Part shown: positions 35,061 through 47,417 of the stretch, piece by piece
Numbering within the stretch: the first letter of the stretch is position 1
How the letters are laid out: every line of letters begins with the position of its first letter
Source of the DNA: Monosporascus cannonballus
Taxonomy: Eukaryota; Ascomycota; Sordariomycetes; Xylariales
Direction of reading: 5' to 3'
Assembly (NCBI GenBank): GCA_004154925.1
Contig: QJNS01000077.1
Location: 186,001 to 250,000, forward strand
DNA: 64,000 nucleotides
The notes under the pieces: generated by a model
Database searches by the model: none
Seen by the model: the letters and a program-made list of their open reading frames with translations, nothing else
Told to the model about the DNA's origin: nothing
Translations under genes and position numbers: made by a program

Positions 35061-35761
35061 AATCGGGGTCTCGGAAGTCATTCTAGATTTATAGGCATTG
35101 GATGTGATATCGAGAAGAGACGAAACACCCTCCCGCCACTGGATATGATTTGCACAACAGAGCTACCTGGCGTACATACTTCCTAAGTTATCCATTTACC
35201 TCCTCGTCTACTCGAACTGTGCTGGTGCTGGATCCGGGACTTGACCAAACCCGCAACGTGTTATAATCACGAACGCCGACAGGAAGCGCGCTCGCCGCCC
35301 CCTCAAGGCTGGGAGCTTAGGATCCGGCCCTGCTGTCGAGCCAGAACCCTTGCCTGCCGTCTCGGGCTCCCCTCCGGAGGGTTGTAGGGTCTCCAAGGAC
35401 AAACCAGGGATTCGTGCGATCTGTACGCGACGTCGTGGGTACCGCGATCGATATGGGTAGCCGGCCGGCTGGCCGTGATGGGGCTATCCGTGGCTGCACC
35501 TGATATCATGCGGTTCGATCTTGCTAGCTTATACCACTTGAACGGACCCTAGAAATACCATCGCCTGATCAGCTAACACGACCTTGATGGGAACTTACCG
35601 AAGCACTCGAAGGTCGGACTACGACCGCGCTACTTACTTACGGATAACGAGCCATAATGCAACCCCGCGTCTCAGCGTACGACGCACATACCCACGAAGA
35701 TCCACCGGCTTCCCTCTAACCCCTTGAGACGGCCAACCGACGGCACAAATACCGGGACCGC
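35061..35761. other. Intergenic after a truncated transporter relic
   Basis: No coding signal is recognised. The missing 5' part of the MFS gene is not visible here, so it was deleted or has decayed beyond recognition. Confidence 0.45.
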
Positions 35762-36631
35762 CTAACCGACGAGGTCATATTCGCCGCTATACCGACGATA
35801 CGCCAGATCCCGCCAGTCCCGCGGCACGCGGCCCGGCATCTCCCAGCACCAGTCGCGGCGCCACCAGAACGCGACGGGCGCCGCCGCGGCGTCCGCGGCC
35901 ATCGCACCGCGCCCGGCCCTGCCGGCCCAGCCGTCGACGGCCTCCAGGAGGTCGGATTCCGGCTGCGACTCCGTCGTCGCCATCCCGCACCGGTCCCTCG
36001 CGGCTCGGAGTTCGCGCAGCGCGGTGAGGGCCCAGGCGCGCTCGTCGTCCGCCGCCGTATCGAGACGGGGGTGGGCGCGGCGATGGAGCCGGCTGTCCGC
36101 GGCGGAGGCGGCGGCGCGGTCCATCGCCGCCCCGTCCGCCACGCGGTCTACCTGCACCAGACCTACTAATCGGTGGTGGTGGTGGAGGTCGGGCTCGGAG
36201 GAGGGCGACGACGACGCCGCCACCGGCACCGGCACCCGGGCCCGCGGTCGCGGGACTATGGAGAATACCCCGCGAGGCGGCTCGCCGGGTCGGTAGAGGG
36301 TCCCGAGGTGTGCGGTGCGCTGGAGGTAGAGGGACCAGGTGAAGCTAGGTTCCTCGTCGGCTTCTTGCCGGGATGTCCCGTTCCCCTTTTTCGCGGATCG
36401 CCTGGTGCTGTTGCTGCTGTCGCTGTGCATGGCGGCATCGCCATCCCCGGGGCCGTGGTCGTGGTCGCGGTCGTGTGTGGTTATCAATATGTAAACACCG
36501 CCCTCGACAAGCTCGGTCGGCGGGCCGTTCGCTATGCCCGGTGGCGAGGGAGGGGCCGAGGAGGGCCGGGAGGGTTCCCGCCTCGGCCGCCTCCGGTTAT
36601 ACGCGTTTCTCTGTAGGCTTCCCGTTGGCAT
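35762..36631 (-). CDS. Hypothetical GC-rich protein, 289 residues
   Basis: A single frame starts with MPTGSLQRNAYNRRRPRREP. After a disordered basic/Pro-rich start comes VEGGVYILITTHDRDHDH, then an acidic linker. Residues about 94-115 (EEPSFTWSLYLQRTAHLGTLYR) resemble the central motif of a fungal family of unknown function that I know only as a WSL-and-GTLY pattern. The middle is Ala/Arg-rich. The C-terminus is better ordered (AVDGWAGRAG, FWWRRDWCWEMPGRVPRDW). No signal peptide or membrane segment is seen. The high G+C of the frame opens shadow ORFs on the plus strand. The strand choice rests on the ordered C-terminus and the motif. No function is assigned. Confidence 0.6.
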   Translation of the reverse strand: MPTGSLQRNAYNRRRPRREPSRPSSAPPSPPGIANGPPTELVEGGVYILITTHDRDHDHGPGDGDAAMHSDSSNSTRRSAKKGNGTSRQEADEEPSFTWSLYLQRTAHLGTLYRPGEPPRGVFSIVPRPRARVPVPVAASSSPSSEPDLHHHHRLVGLVQVDRVADGAAMDRAAASAADSRLHRRAHPRLDTAADDERAWALTALRELRAARDRCGMATTESQPESDLLEAVDGWAGRAGRGAMAADAAAAPVAFWWRRDWCWEMPGRVPRDWRDLAYRRYSGEYDLVG

Positions 36632-37935
36632 GGTGTAGTATTCAATTAACTAGGCTGTTTACTTGCCTGCCATTCTATACACCATCAACAGCACTACGGG
36701 AGGGCGCGTGCCCCGGAGGGATTTATGGGGGGTTTATATATATTTCTGAAGGTAACCTCGTCGTCGAACACGTTAGAGTAGGTTTGACTCGGGGGGTGAT
36801 TATGACTCGGGTATGATCTTGGTTCAGTCGATCTGTTCCCTTCGAATTCTTTCGGCGAATGGGTATTGTTCCAGTGCCTTGTTTAGCATATTGTTCAAGA
36901 TTAGCCAATAAACTCCTTTGTCCATCCTCTCTTTGTGAATTGCTCGCTCTTCTGATCGAGGCTCGTAAAAGCTCCGCAGTGACTCGACAAGGCCCTAGGT
37001 TGTTGGGGTTGGTGCCCTTCATCGGCCGGTAGGGAATAATAGCCAAGCCACCCCCCGCGCGGGCCCCGAATGCCCTTTATGGTCATAGAGCCTTCGGACA
37101 GCCCATGTCGGTATTCTCCGTCTCTGAGCTCCTCCTGAAAGGCAAGGCCAACTCCTACGTTCAGATCTACCTCTCGACCCAAACTATTCCCATTTCAACC
37201 GAGAGGCTAGGTACCTACCAGCCCTATCGACCTCTCTTCAGCCGACACGCCCTACGTTCTACATAGAAGCTACTCAGGCTATCCTGTACGATTCGCCTCC
37301 AAAGCTATCAGGTGTCGCTAGCAAGGAATCTCGAGCGAAGAATCCGTACCCGGTTCCGCTGCAGATATATACCTGAAGTCCACCGGAGATCAGGTTTTTC
37401 TATCCCTGAGTCAGGTAGAAAGTATAGTCGAGTCGTGATATCCTGACAGGGTGAACGAGCTGCACTGAAGGCTCAAATCCATTTCCCCAGCCCCAGCCAG
37501 GTATGGCAGGCAGCATTGAGACTTATTAATGTATTAGAGAAGTCAAGCGTAATTCACTCGGGATATAAATAAGTCATTCTCCGTGACTAGTATACTGCCT
37601 CGCTCACACGTGCATATATTTATTTACCTATGATCCATGCCAGGTTCTGTCTGAATTGGTATTTCACTATTTTGATCATTATATATACACGCGGACAATG
37701 ACGACCGTCCACTACAACAACACATGCCAGGTTGCCCATATGCAAAAACGCGAAAATCACTTTTGTTGTTCCTGAACTCTTCTTCTGCTGAGACCCGAAG
37801 GTCCCGTCCTACGCATCCCTCGTCGTCTTGTTGTCTGTTCCCCTCGGTGGTATTTCCTGACAAAAACTACCCAAAAAAACAGAAGTCGCTAAGCATACTG
37901 ATGTCGCCGATAAAGGGCCATCAAAAGCCCCGGAA
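36632..37935. other. Intergenic before the ilv2 3' end
   Basis: No supported gene. The last part, up to 37935, is presumably the ilv2 3' untranslated region. Confidence 0.5.
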
Positions 37936-40276
37936 TTAACTGTGTAAGCCGCCCGTCCTCGTCCGCATCAACTCTCTCCGCTTCTTGTCCTTGGCTATTG
38001 GCAGAGTTAGTCGACGGTTTCTCCTTGTGTAACTGTGCGAACGGCGATAGCTTACCTCCATCCCAGACCAGGAACTCGTGTAAACCCGAGCCAGCAGGCA
38101 CCATGGGTAATACGGGGACCTTCTTGTCCGTAATGACCTCCAGAAGTGCCGGCCCGTCAGTGTTGATGAGCCACTTCAGAGCGTCCATGGTCTCCTCCGG
38201 TTTGGACACCCTGCGGTGCTGGACACCCATCGCGTCGGCAAGTTTCATGAAGTCGGGGTTCTTCTGGTGGGTGTGCGCATAGCGGTCTTCGTAGAAGAGG
38301 TTTTGCCATTGTGTAACCATTCCCTGTTCTTCGTTGTTTAAGACGATGACCTTAACCCCTATGTTGAACTGGGAAGCCGTCGAGAGCTCGGTGAGCGTCA
38401 TGTTGAACGAGGCGTCGCCATCGATATCGACGACAAGAGCGTCTGGCCGGGCGACCTTGGCGCCGATAGCTGCGGGAAGCCCATAACCCATGGTACCGAG
38501 GCCTCCGGAGGTAACCATGGTCCGAGGATGCCGCCATCTGAAATGCTGGGCCGTCCACATTTGATGTTGGCCTACACCGGTCGAGATGATGGTCTCTTGC
38601 TTCCGGTCTTTTGTGAGCTCGCTGAGCTGCTCGATGAGGGTCTGCGGCTTAATGAACCCTGCTCTCTCGGCACGCTCGTACGCGTTCATCGGCCACTTCT
38701 CCTTCCACTCGGCGATCTGATCAAACCAGTCCTTTCGGTCCGCCATGCTCGTCTTGTTGACGTAGGGGATAAGCTGCGCCAGGTTCTTGCCTACGTCGCC
38801 CTCGACTGCCTCCGTTGCTTGCACGACCTTGTTAATATTCTTGGGCATGATCTCGAAGTGGACGATACCGCCCCTGCCCTCTGCTGCCGCAGCCTTCGCT
38901 GCCGGGGCGAACTTGGCAATGCTAAGGGTTACACGATCGTCGAACCTGGCACCGAGAGCGATAATGAGGTCGGCATTCTGTATCGCCATGTTGGCGAATG
39001 CCGAACCATGCATGCCGAGCATGTAGAGAGACTTCTCATCCAGCTCGTCGAAGGCGCCAAGACCGTGGAGAGTTGTTGTGACGGGTATCGATGCCTTGTC
39101 AGCCAGCTCCTTGAGTAGCTCCGGGCCGCCCTCGGAAGAGATGATGCCTTGACCGGCGTAGATGACAGGTTTCTTAGCAACGTTGATCAAGTCGGCTACT
39201 CGCCTAACTGAGGCTTGGAGGTATTTCTGTGTGGCTTCCATGGCAGCGCGTGACGCAGCACTCGGCAGACTCGGGAGAGCGGATTCTGTCGGGATAGCCC
39301 TCCTCAAAACCCCAGCGGTAACATCCTTGGGGAGATCGACGAGCACGGGGCCTGGTCTGCCACTCGTAGCAATCTCGAAAGCCTCGTTTATCCTCCGCGG
39401 CAACTCGGCGACGTTCTTGACCATGACGTTCCACTTGGTACAGGCGCGAGAGATACCAATGACATCGGCTTCTTGGAAGGCGTCGCTACCAATCGCAGAA
39501 GTTACCACCTGGCCGCAGAAAACAACCATGGGGGTTCCGTCGGAGAGGGCATCTTGCATAGGGGTAACAACGTTGGTGGCTCCCGGACCTGACGTGACCA
39601 AGACAACGCCCGGCTTGCCCGATGCACGAGCGTAACCCTCAGCCATATGCCCGGCGCCTTGCTCGTGTTTCGGAAGGATGAAGTCGAAGTGTTTGGAGTT
39701 GTAAATGGCGTCAAATACGGGGAGGATAGCCCCACCAGGGTAACCAACTGTACGGAGCAACTCGTGTTAGATACAGGAGCTTGATGCCTCTGTATGTTGG
39801 TTTGCCGAAACTTACAGATATGCTTGACACCTTTCCTCAGCATCATCTCGTGAAATATCTCTCCTCCGGTCTTGCCAATGAAACTAGTCTCCCGTCAGCC
39901 TTGGCCGATGCTTGCACAGCACAGAGCGGTGGCGACATACGATTCATCCATGTCTGGTGCCCGGGGGTTGACCAGCGGTTGGACATGGCCACGATCTTTG
40001 ACGCTGTTGGTGTTGAACGCAGGGGCCGGGATATCTCTCGCTTCGCTATGTCAAAATGTCAGTATTCGTCACGAGAGAATAGAAGCCAAAGCGGTGACAA
40101 GCGACGTACGCGGTGCTCTGGACCGACGTAGTCTGATTTCTTATGGCAGCAGGCGCCTTCTTCACGGTGGTAATAGAGCTCGAGGCGGGAGACGCAGTGA
40201 AAGGCCGCCGCTGCTGCTGTCGTGAAGTCTGGGCAAGAGCCCTGACGGCTCTGCCGGCTTGCCTGGTGCGAAGCAT
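37936..40276 (-). CDS. ilv2: Acetolactate synthase catalytic subunit (mitochondrial)
   Basis: Five exons: 40276-40110, 40045-39941, 39883-39816, 39747-38056 and 37994-37936, separated by introns of 64, 57, 68 and 61 bases. All junctions keep frame; the product is 696 residues. The N-terminus MLRTRQAGRAVRALAQ is a basic mitochondrial presequence. The body begins PDMDESFIGKTGGEIFHEMM and runs to GYPGGAILPVFDAIYNS and HEQGAGHMAEGYARASGKPG. The thiamine-diphosphate motif is DIDGDASFNMT...NNEEQGM. The last intron has a CTAAC branch and restores the family C-terminus DGAKDKKRRELMRTRTGGLHS; reading through it would give a false tail ending at 37889. The enzyme is ThDP-, FAD- and Mg-dependent and performs the first common step of branched-chain amino acid synthesis with regulatory subunit Ilv6. 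Confidence 0.95.
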
Positions 40277-41491
40277 GGCTGACTGATAGAGGAGGAACGA
40301 AGTCCAAATTCCAGGGTCTGTGGACGGTGTAATGTAAGCGGCCCCAACAGAAAGAATGACGAGAGTGGGCAAGATATATGTTCAAACAATTCCTCTCTCA
40401 GCTATCAGGCTGTCCGTCCTCGAGGCCAGGCATCAAACACCACGGTTCGACTTGGATTCTTCAATTGAAGATCTCGAGATTTGTGCGGGATGAATCTTCA
40501 TTCAGATGCGAGACCGGAACAACCAGGATTGACACGGGCTAAACTACCAACTCGGTAGATAGGGAGGGACCCTTTCAGCCTATGAATCAATCCAGACCGA
40601 CCCCGGCCCGGACGAACGAAAAAATCAAAAATTCCAAAAAGACATCAGCAGCTGGTGGCGGCATCAGAGCTGCCGACCCCACTGTTAGCATCTCAGATTG
40701 TGGGGTTGATGGGGGGGAGCACGGGCCCTTCTGCAGCTGCAAGGGCACCATCCAGTCATTTGGTTCAAGCGATGTCGGCACCCAAAGCGGTAAAACCCTT
40801 ATTATACAGGCTTTACCTACCTGGGTACCCTTTAAAGCGCCCCAGTTCTTCATACCAACGAGATATAGTTGATGGATACAGGAATTCTGATTTTCTGTTC
40901 TGGGTCTTTTAACTTCTTTGTTAGTTTGTGGAAAATGACCTCATAACACCCATCCATACTTCAGCCGGTGATAAAATATAACCCAGAAGCTAAGTTGATG
41001 TAAAGGGAGTAAAGAACTGAACAAGCTAGAGAGGTCCATGAAAGAGGTCGCATACCGTGTCGATAGCAATAACACTTGCATCAAATAAATATACAATTTT
41101 ATTCACCAAAGAAGACATTCTACTTATACCCGAAACCCCTTTCTTTTCAGCTAGATGTAGTGGTTAAAAATACAGGTTAAACGTACGATAGTATCTCTTA
41201 GGTCCAACATGCCTTGGTCCATTTTCTTCCATTGAACGTGGTGACTCGTTGGTAATGTCCTACATCATAGATGCAGACCACGTCCTCGGGTTTTCGTCTT
41301 CCGGTTCACAGCCTCTTAGGAGTTTTTGACCTGTTCATATGCTGCTTTCGGCTTGCCGCCAAGTTAAGCGCAAGCGACAATCCTGTGACTGCGGTGCAGG
41401 TAAATGCGCCCATCCTTTAGCCCGCACGATCTTTCATTGAATCCAGCTTGACGCTGGTTGGGGTACACGGGAAGCCGGGGATAGCGCTGGG
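40277..41491. other. Intergenic, ilv2 promoter side
   Basis: This contains the ilv2 upstream region. The only symmetric element noticed is gatgaatcttcattcagatg at about 40487-40508. I did not find a clear general-control (TGASTCA) or Leu3-type site. No gene is seen. Confidence 0.45.
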
Positions 41492-41964
41492 TTAGATGTA
41501 ACCCGTCGGGTCCAGCAGCTCGTCAGGGGTAAATGAACCATGCCATCGGAGACGTTTCCCGTTGCGCACCGGGCGAACATGATATGCACACCAGCCTCCC
41601 TCGACCCTGTCGGAGAAGACCAAACGTTGTGCTTAAACATGAACATCCCCTGTGCGCGCGTTTTCTCCGCCTACCTTCCTGATTCCTTCCCCATGGCTCC
41701 TCGCCGCGGCCACCGCGTCAGCCATTCCTTGTTCTTCGGCTCCGGCGCGACGCCGTCCGCCAGCTCACACGCGGATTCGAAACCCGCGAGGTGCAGGAGC
41801 CCGTCCTCTTGCGCATCCAGAGCCGACTTGGTATAGAGGTGCATGATCCCCACTAGGTTGAGGCCCGGGAAGTTGAAGTAAGCGAACAGACTGGATGACT
41901 CGGTGCTTTCGTCATGTTCCAAAGTGCATGTCCAGAGTATACTTGCTCGCGTCGACCGGTTCAT
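41492..41964 (-). CDS. Hypothetical two-exon gene, 134 residues
   Basis: Exons 41964-41675 and 41606-41492 are joined by a 68-base intron (GTAGGC...CGACAG), which keeps frame as GKESGR-VEGGWCAYHVRP. The start MNRSTRASILWTC leads to LFAYFNFPGLNLVGIMHLYT, then ALDAQEDGLLHLAGFESACE and WHGSFTPDELLDPTGYI-stop. The composition looks coding on both sides of the intron, and the other frames do not. I do not recognise the family and no signal peptide is evident. An additional upstream exon is possible, or the copy may be a fragment of a larger gene. Confidence 0.45.
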
Positions 41965-42932
41965 GCTTTCAGGCGCATTTTAGGGCGTATCGGCCCGTCG
42001 CGTCCCAGCTCGACGCTGCCTTTGCCGGGCGTTCAGCTCTGACGCGTTTTGCCGGGGCGTGGGGGAAGCTATAGCCGGTGTGCCCGAGCGGAGGTTTGGC
42101 TCCAGCCTCAGAAGCCATTGCGATAGTTTGAAGATGAAGCACTACTGCAACCCGGTTTCAACCAGAGTATGCAGACACAGTTATAACAAGGCCAGATCCT
42201 CGGATTAGCTCCATTGAGTTCGATCATACTGGCGTGACGAAATCGGTGATAAGAGTTCGAGGCTATGACGTCGCACCGTAGCTCTAGACGAAGGGTGTGG
42301 CATTCAGAGACTTGTCCTTGCCGCAATCTCCCGAGTGCTCTCCTACCTATGTATTTATGGAGGTGTGGTGAATTAGGATGGTGTCGCTACGGAACTATCT
42401 GCAGTAGGCAATCCTCTTTAAGGGGTATGTCACGTGTAAACAGATCTATGCATACAATTAGAGATCTGTAATATTCGTAGAGCTCGTCTGATGGACATAT
42501 AGAACTATGGAGAATTATACAACTCGTAGGACTCCAATTCAACCCGATACTGCGTGTATCTAACTCTCTAGCTCACTGACAACTGTTCGACATGCCTCTG
42601 GTAGATGTTGCCGGTGAGGGTATATGATCAAGTTATAATCCTATAATAACCAGAACCCCCTTGCCGTCGCAATCACTGAACTCCATAGCCCGCAAGTAAG
42701 CGCACTTACACATGACTTAGAATGTCCTTAGGGTGCGAAGAATCCGCGTTGGCTAGTCGCAAGAAGCGTGATAAGCGGACAGGTCTATGTCCATGTGTAG
42801 CAGAATCGAACTGTATATGACATTATGTCTTGTTATTTGAAAGGTTGATGTTTATTAAGGAGTTTGCTAGTACAATTGTGACCCATCACCATAGCATTCC
42901 GAAGTCGGCACTAAATAGCCACAGAAACTCAA
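41965..42932. other. Intergenic with a tRNA-Leu-like fragment
   Basis: A sequence at about 42079-42160 resembles the 5' half of a tRNA-Leu (gtgcccgagcgg box-A-like, cctcagaa loop-like) followed by ggtttcaacc, but the stems do not pair. No other feature is seen. Confidence 0.35.
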
Positions 42933-45379
42933 CTAATTCACCGTTTTCCATCTCGCAGGCCTTCTCCGAGTGGCAACTACATCATCATCCTCTTCGTCCA
43001 TCTCGTCATCGGCGCCCCCGGCGACCGGATCGCCCTTGACGCTGTCCGAAGAGTCCGTCGTTTGGTCGTCCTCTCCTGAACTGTTATCGGATGAGGAGTT
43101 CAACTCGTCGTCCGTCTCCTGGCCGATCCCTAAGTCCATGATCCTCACGAGCCCGGAGCCCATGGCGGCCGCGGCCCACCAGCTGAACCGGATGTTCGGG
43201 TTCCATGTGACGCACGTGATGCGCGTCTTCGGGTCGTGCACCGCGATGGGCTGGGCGACGGCGGCATCCGGCTCGGCGTTCAGCTCCCCCAGCGCGTCCG
43301 ATAGGTCGTCGTCCTCCTCCTCCTCGTCGGAACCTTCCGTCGCCATGGCCTTCTTTCCCTTGGCCTTCTTCTTCTTGCTCTGTTTTGCTCCGCCGGACTT
43401 CATCTGCGCTGTCCTCATGGCTTTCGGGTGGCTGTTGCGCTCCGGCAGGAATCCGTGTAGTATGCGGCATTTGCCGCGCTGAGGAGGTCCTTCGTCGCCG
43501 TTCTGTCCACCCTCGGGCCTCGCGGCCCGGTACTCGTGGCGGAACAGTTTTAGCTTGGAGGATATCTCCCTGTGGGAGTATGCCTTCTTCATGATGTTGA
43601 CGGCCCACAGGCTCCCGTCTGCTGTTCCCGCCAGGAGGCAAGGATGACAGGCTCCCATTGAGAGACAGGTAGGCGGGGAGTCCAGCGTCATGACATAACG
43701 CCCTTGCGCATATACCCTAAGTTGTCCGAAAACTATGGTAGAGTTACCCGCAAATGCCGAGGGCCAGATCGATATGTATCCCCGAAGGATCTCGCTCCAG
43801 GTCAGCAAGTTCTGCTGGACACAGACGCTCAAGTTTGGATTGTAAGAGGTTTCTGAGCTTGGGCGATTCAAATCTGTTATTGTGAGGACGCCACCCATAG
43901 GTATCGTCGCAACAATGGATGGATGTGACGGATAAGCGGATACGATGTCCATGATGGGACTAAGGTGGACAGGATGTCTCTGAAGGAGTTGACATGGATA
44001 GATTGACCACAGCGCTACTGTGCCGTCCGTGTGACCGACCGCTATACGGTTCATGTTGACCCACGCAAAACAGGATATCCTGGTAGCCTCCTCTTTCGGT
44101 GGCTCTACAGTGGCCATTACCTCTTGTATCTCCTCTGCCACATGTCAGCCACTGCCTTCGTTGGCGTTATGATAAAGTGCTTACCAAATGTCCCTTCACT
44201 GCTCTGCGCTGTGTTCTTAATCTCTAAAACTCTCAATTTTCCATCGCCACATAGGACTGCGAGCAGACCGATTCGGTCATTACTGGTAAGGGGTACGGGG
44301 CTCCACTGCAAGCGTGATGCCCGCCCCCAAGAGAAGCATAATGCGTGCATGAGCGTCGGCGGCCGCCGTGCCGGATGGACTAAGCCCCTGTTACCTTCGT
44401 CTGCTTCAAATCGCCATATCTGGACCGAGCCTTCCTTCTTCTCCGATTCTAGCTTCGCCTTTTTGGGGTCATGATAGAATGCCTGGTCGGAGAACGGGAC
44501 AACCGCCATAGCCAGTAATTGGTGTGTTCGACTATTCGATGGAGCCCATGCCATCGACACAACGATACCAGCGACGTCGAGGAGCCAACCGCTACCTTTC
44601 GTTCTTCCATCATCGGTTTCTCCAATTGGATTTCCTAATCCGGAGAACGACATATTCTGGCCCCGCTTGAAGTGATGTTCTTTTTGGTCCGCGACGTGAC
44701 CCAGGATGACGGTTAGGTCGTCGTCAGTCTGCGGGAGGAACCGTCCAAATGCTTTGTCACTGCCAATCGGGGACGTCATTGGTCCATTCGTACGCTTCGC
44801 CAAGTATCTCTCGTACAGCTGACGGAACTTGATTTCCTGGTCCTCTCGGAAGTTATCCGGCATCCAGGGATGTGAGGCCACCCGTAAGTCATGTTTCGAC
44901 ACTAGTTTCGGTGGCAGGATTTGGTGCTCCCACCATAATCTCACAAAGTCGCCCACGATATCTAAGTAGTTATCCCTGTCACCAAACCAGAATCTCGTCA
45001 GCAGCTGCAACCGCGTCCACCTCTTGACCGGCCCAGCATAGCTACGCGTCCATTTCGTCGATGGATCCGTAGGGTATTCTTGGACGACGCTAAGGGACGA
45101 AACCGAGCCTTGATCTGGCGACTCAGGGCGCTTGACTCTCTTGGTTTTCGGCTTCTTTGTCTTCTTTCCTGGTGTTTCAACTCCTGAAGACTCAATGAGG
45201 TCGTCGTCGTCTATCTCGTCTGGCTCTGGTTCACCGTCATCCACAAACCCTTCATCGAGGGATTCGTGTTTGCCCTCTGAGACGGCTGCTTCCTCCTCGT
45301 CCGATAAGCCCAACCTAAGGTTGAAATCGGAAGGACGAAAACGCTTCGCCTGGTTGGAGCGACGCAGCCGCATCTTCAT
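42933..45379 (-). CDS. tfc6: TFIIIC WD40 subunit (tau91/Sfc6-like)
   Basis: Two exons, 45379-44185 and 44134-42933, with a 50-base intron (GTAAGC...GGCAG, branch GGCTGAC). The product is 798 residues. The N-terminus is acidic and disordered with a Lys/Arg patch (GKKTKKPKTKRVKRPE). Next comes the tau91-like region YAGPVKRWTRLQLLTRFWFG. WD40 blades follow (SMAWAPSNSRTHQLLAMAV, GSVQIWRF, GLLAVLCGDGKLRVLEIK, ISCFAWVNMNRIAVGHTDGT and VALWSIYP), with a basic KKKKAKGKK insert and a last blade (ITCVTWNPNIRFSWWAAAAMGSG). The protein is part of the DNA-binding module of TFIIIC that recognises tRNA gene promoters for RNA polymerase III. The family call rests on the overall order of these blocks. Confidence 0.85.
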
Positions 45380-46337
45380 TCAGGAAAGCTCCTCTTCTCA
45401 TGAACCAATGTACTCTTGTGCACTTAGTCTTGTCACTCCCGGCAGTTTAGGCGTATTAAGGACTTAGTGAAACACGCCAGGAGCACCTAGCAGACGGGTA
45501 GTTCGCAAGGCACTTAGAGGTAGAAGCAGAAATGTGAGTACATGGACCTGGGAGAATTGCCGCCTCAGAGCATTATATACGGACTATCCGGCTCCTGGAG
45601 ATAGAGCAGGGGTTTGTGGGCATTCAGATAGTGTAAATATCGCAAATGGTGTGTTATCGCAAATGGTGTGTTATCGCAAATGGTGTATTGTCGCACTGGT
45701 TAGATGTCGAGTCCATCTGAAGAGCTTGTTTGTACGCATGTACTACCTTGAGCCATGGTGTGAAATTTAGTGGGCCCAAGCCTGCTGTATGACAACCCGT
45801 GGGCACAAAGTTGTAGTGTGAGAGACCCACTGAAACGAAGTTACAGCACCTACGATACATACCTTGTACGTAGCTTAGATACTCTGAATCTCTGTCTTCA
45901 TATATTGATTCCACACAAAAGTCCACGATGTGTTTTTTACTTAAATGGGATATAATACTAATTTTTAGATGATCTTACTGGTAAAATGGCCGTCCCGGCG
46001 GACCCTTATATATATACACACTTAGGACGTGCTTATAATACATTATGCTATCGACGTTATAGCAGTAACCTTGAGAACCTTTCGTTCTGTTAATTGGATG
46101 GGATGTCCGTCCTTCTATGCTTAAGGCCGAATAAAACCGTATTATCCGATACCGGCTCTTCGAATAAAGAAACGAGACGGGCCGGAGCACAGAAACCGTG
46201 ACTGGGACAGGGGACTCCGTATCATCAGGCTTCATGGCGCCTAGCCGACGCTTGGTCTCGATCGAATCTATGAGTATTAGATATTAGATACCCTATCGCC
46301 TCTCTATTCCGTCATCCTTCGTCTATTCAAATAGCCA
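45380..46337. other. Intergenic with a minisatellite
   Basis: It holds a 17-base tandem repeat at 45639-45689 and no supported gene. Confidence 0.5.
45639..45689. repeat. 17-bp tandem repeat, three copies
   Basis: The word atcgcaaatggtgtgtt starts at 45639, 45656 and 45673; the third copy differs at one base. Confidence 0.9.
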
Positions 46338-47417
46338 TTAGCACCGTTGCCCCATAACACTATGGTGGTAATCAAACGCCTTCGCCATGCCGGTCAAATG
46401 GGATGCGGCGGCGCACAAGATGAGAACGTGGAAGATCTGATGCGAATTCCCCCATAGGTCAAACCTTCCAGGGAAGCTCCGTTCAGGCCATCGAGCCTAT
46501 TATTGTCAACTCACAACCGGACTGGAAGCTGTTTGGTTGACTTACAGCATAGAGAAAGGCCCCAAAGACATAGAGGAAACCCTGGAGTAAGACCCAGTTC
46601 AGACCCATCCGCTTCTCAAGAGTTTCATAACCGTAGATGGTGAGCGCGTGGCAGATTGGGACTACTCCGGACAGTCCCAGGCCAACGAACATGGACGTAC
46701 GGTAGACCCTCCATGCGGGAGTTCGAAACCTGTCGACCCAGGACACAACACCGCAGCCAAAGCCAAGAATGAAGATCTGAGAAGCGTTAGCATCTCACTA
46801 ACGCTTTACTTAGGTTACGTGGATTGCACGCATTCACTTACACCGTACATGTACGCCGTCAGGAACTTGGGCATACAGAATAACCCGTAATACAAGGCTG
46901 GGACGTAGCTGCCGACGATGAGAAACACGATGCCCGAGTAGTCAAGCTTGTTCCCCAATTTGTTAACCGTCTCCGAGTGATTCATGATGGTATGGAACGT
47001 AGCGCTCATTCCCAGACACAATAAGGCGCCCCCAAAGAAACATGAGAACACCAAGATATCCGAGCTGCTGGCCGAGGCATAGCGCGGGGCAATGACATGG
47101 TGCAGCCAAAAACCGATTAAGGGGAATATAATGGCACCAACGGCATGGGTCCAGATGTTGACGAACTCATTGTGGACATAGAATAGGGAGGTAAACGACT
47201 TCCAGTAGCTGTTGCTCTCTTCTCGGTAGCCCGAGCGGATAAAATGGTTGTCTTGACGCCAGACGGGCAAATCGTCCCAGAGAATGAGCAGGGCTTTCTC
47301 GACTTTCTGCTCCGCCTGCTTCGCGGTCTCGATGATCCTCCCGGCGGTCATGGACGGACGGCGCTGTCGAAGCCCAGAGTCCGACTTCCGGGGTGATCCG
47401 TCCGTGGTCTTGGCCAT
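46338..47417 (-). CDS. AdipoR/haemolysin-III family (Izh-like) seven-TM protein
   Basis: Three exons, 47417-46842, 46776-46546 and 46496-46338, with introns of 65 and 49 bases, all phase 0; 321 residues. The cytosolic N-terminus is followed by NHFIRSGYREESNSYWKSF and SLFYVHNEFVNIWTHAVGAI, the PAQR signature start. Seven hydrophobic segments can be counted. The three zinc-ligand histidines are present: His142 in SATFH and His288/His292 in NSHQIFH. Relatives (yeast Izh proteins, adiponectin receptors) are membrane proteins with ceramidase-like metal sites linked to lipid and zinc homeostasis. The final exon, absent from any single long frame, supplies two of the three histidines, which supports the model. 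Confidence 0.92.

Noticed and set aside
37889..38055. Reading ilv2 through to a stop at 37889
   Set aside because: The last 55 codons do not match the family. A GTAAGC...CAATAG intron with a CTAAC branch restores the conserved C-terminus ending GGLHS at 37936.
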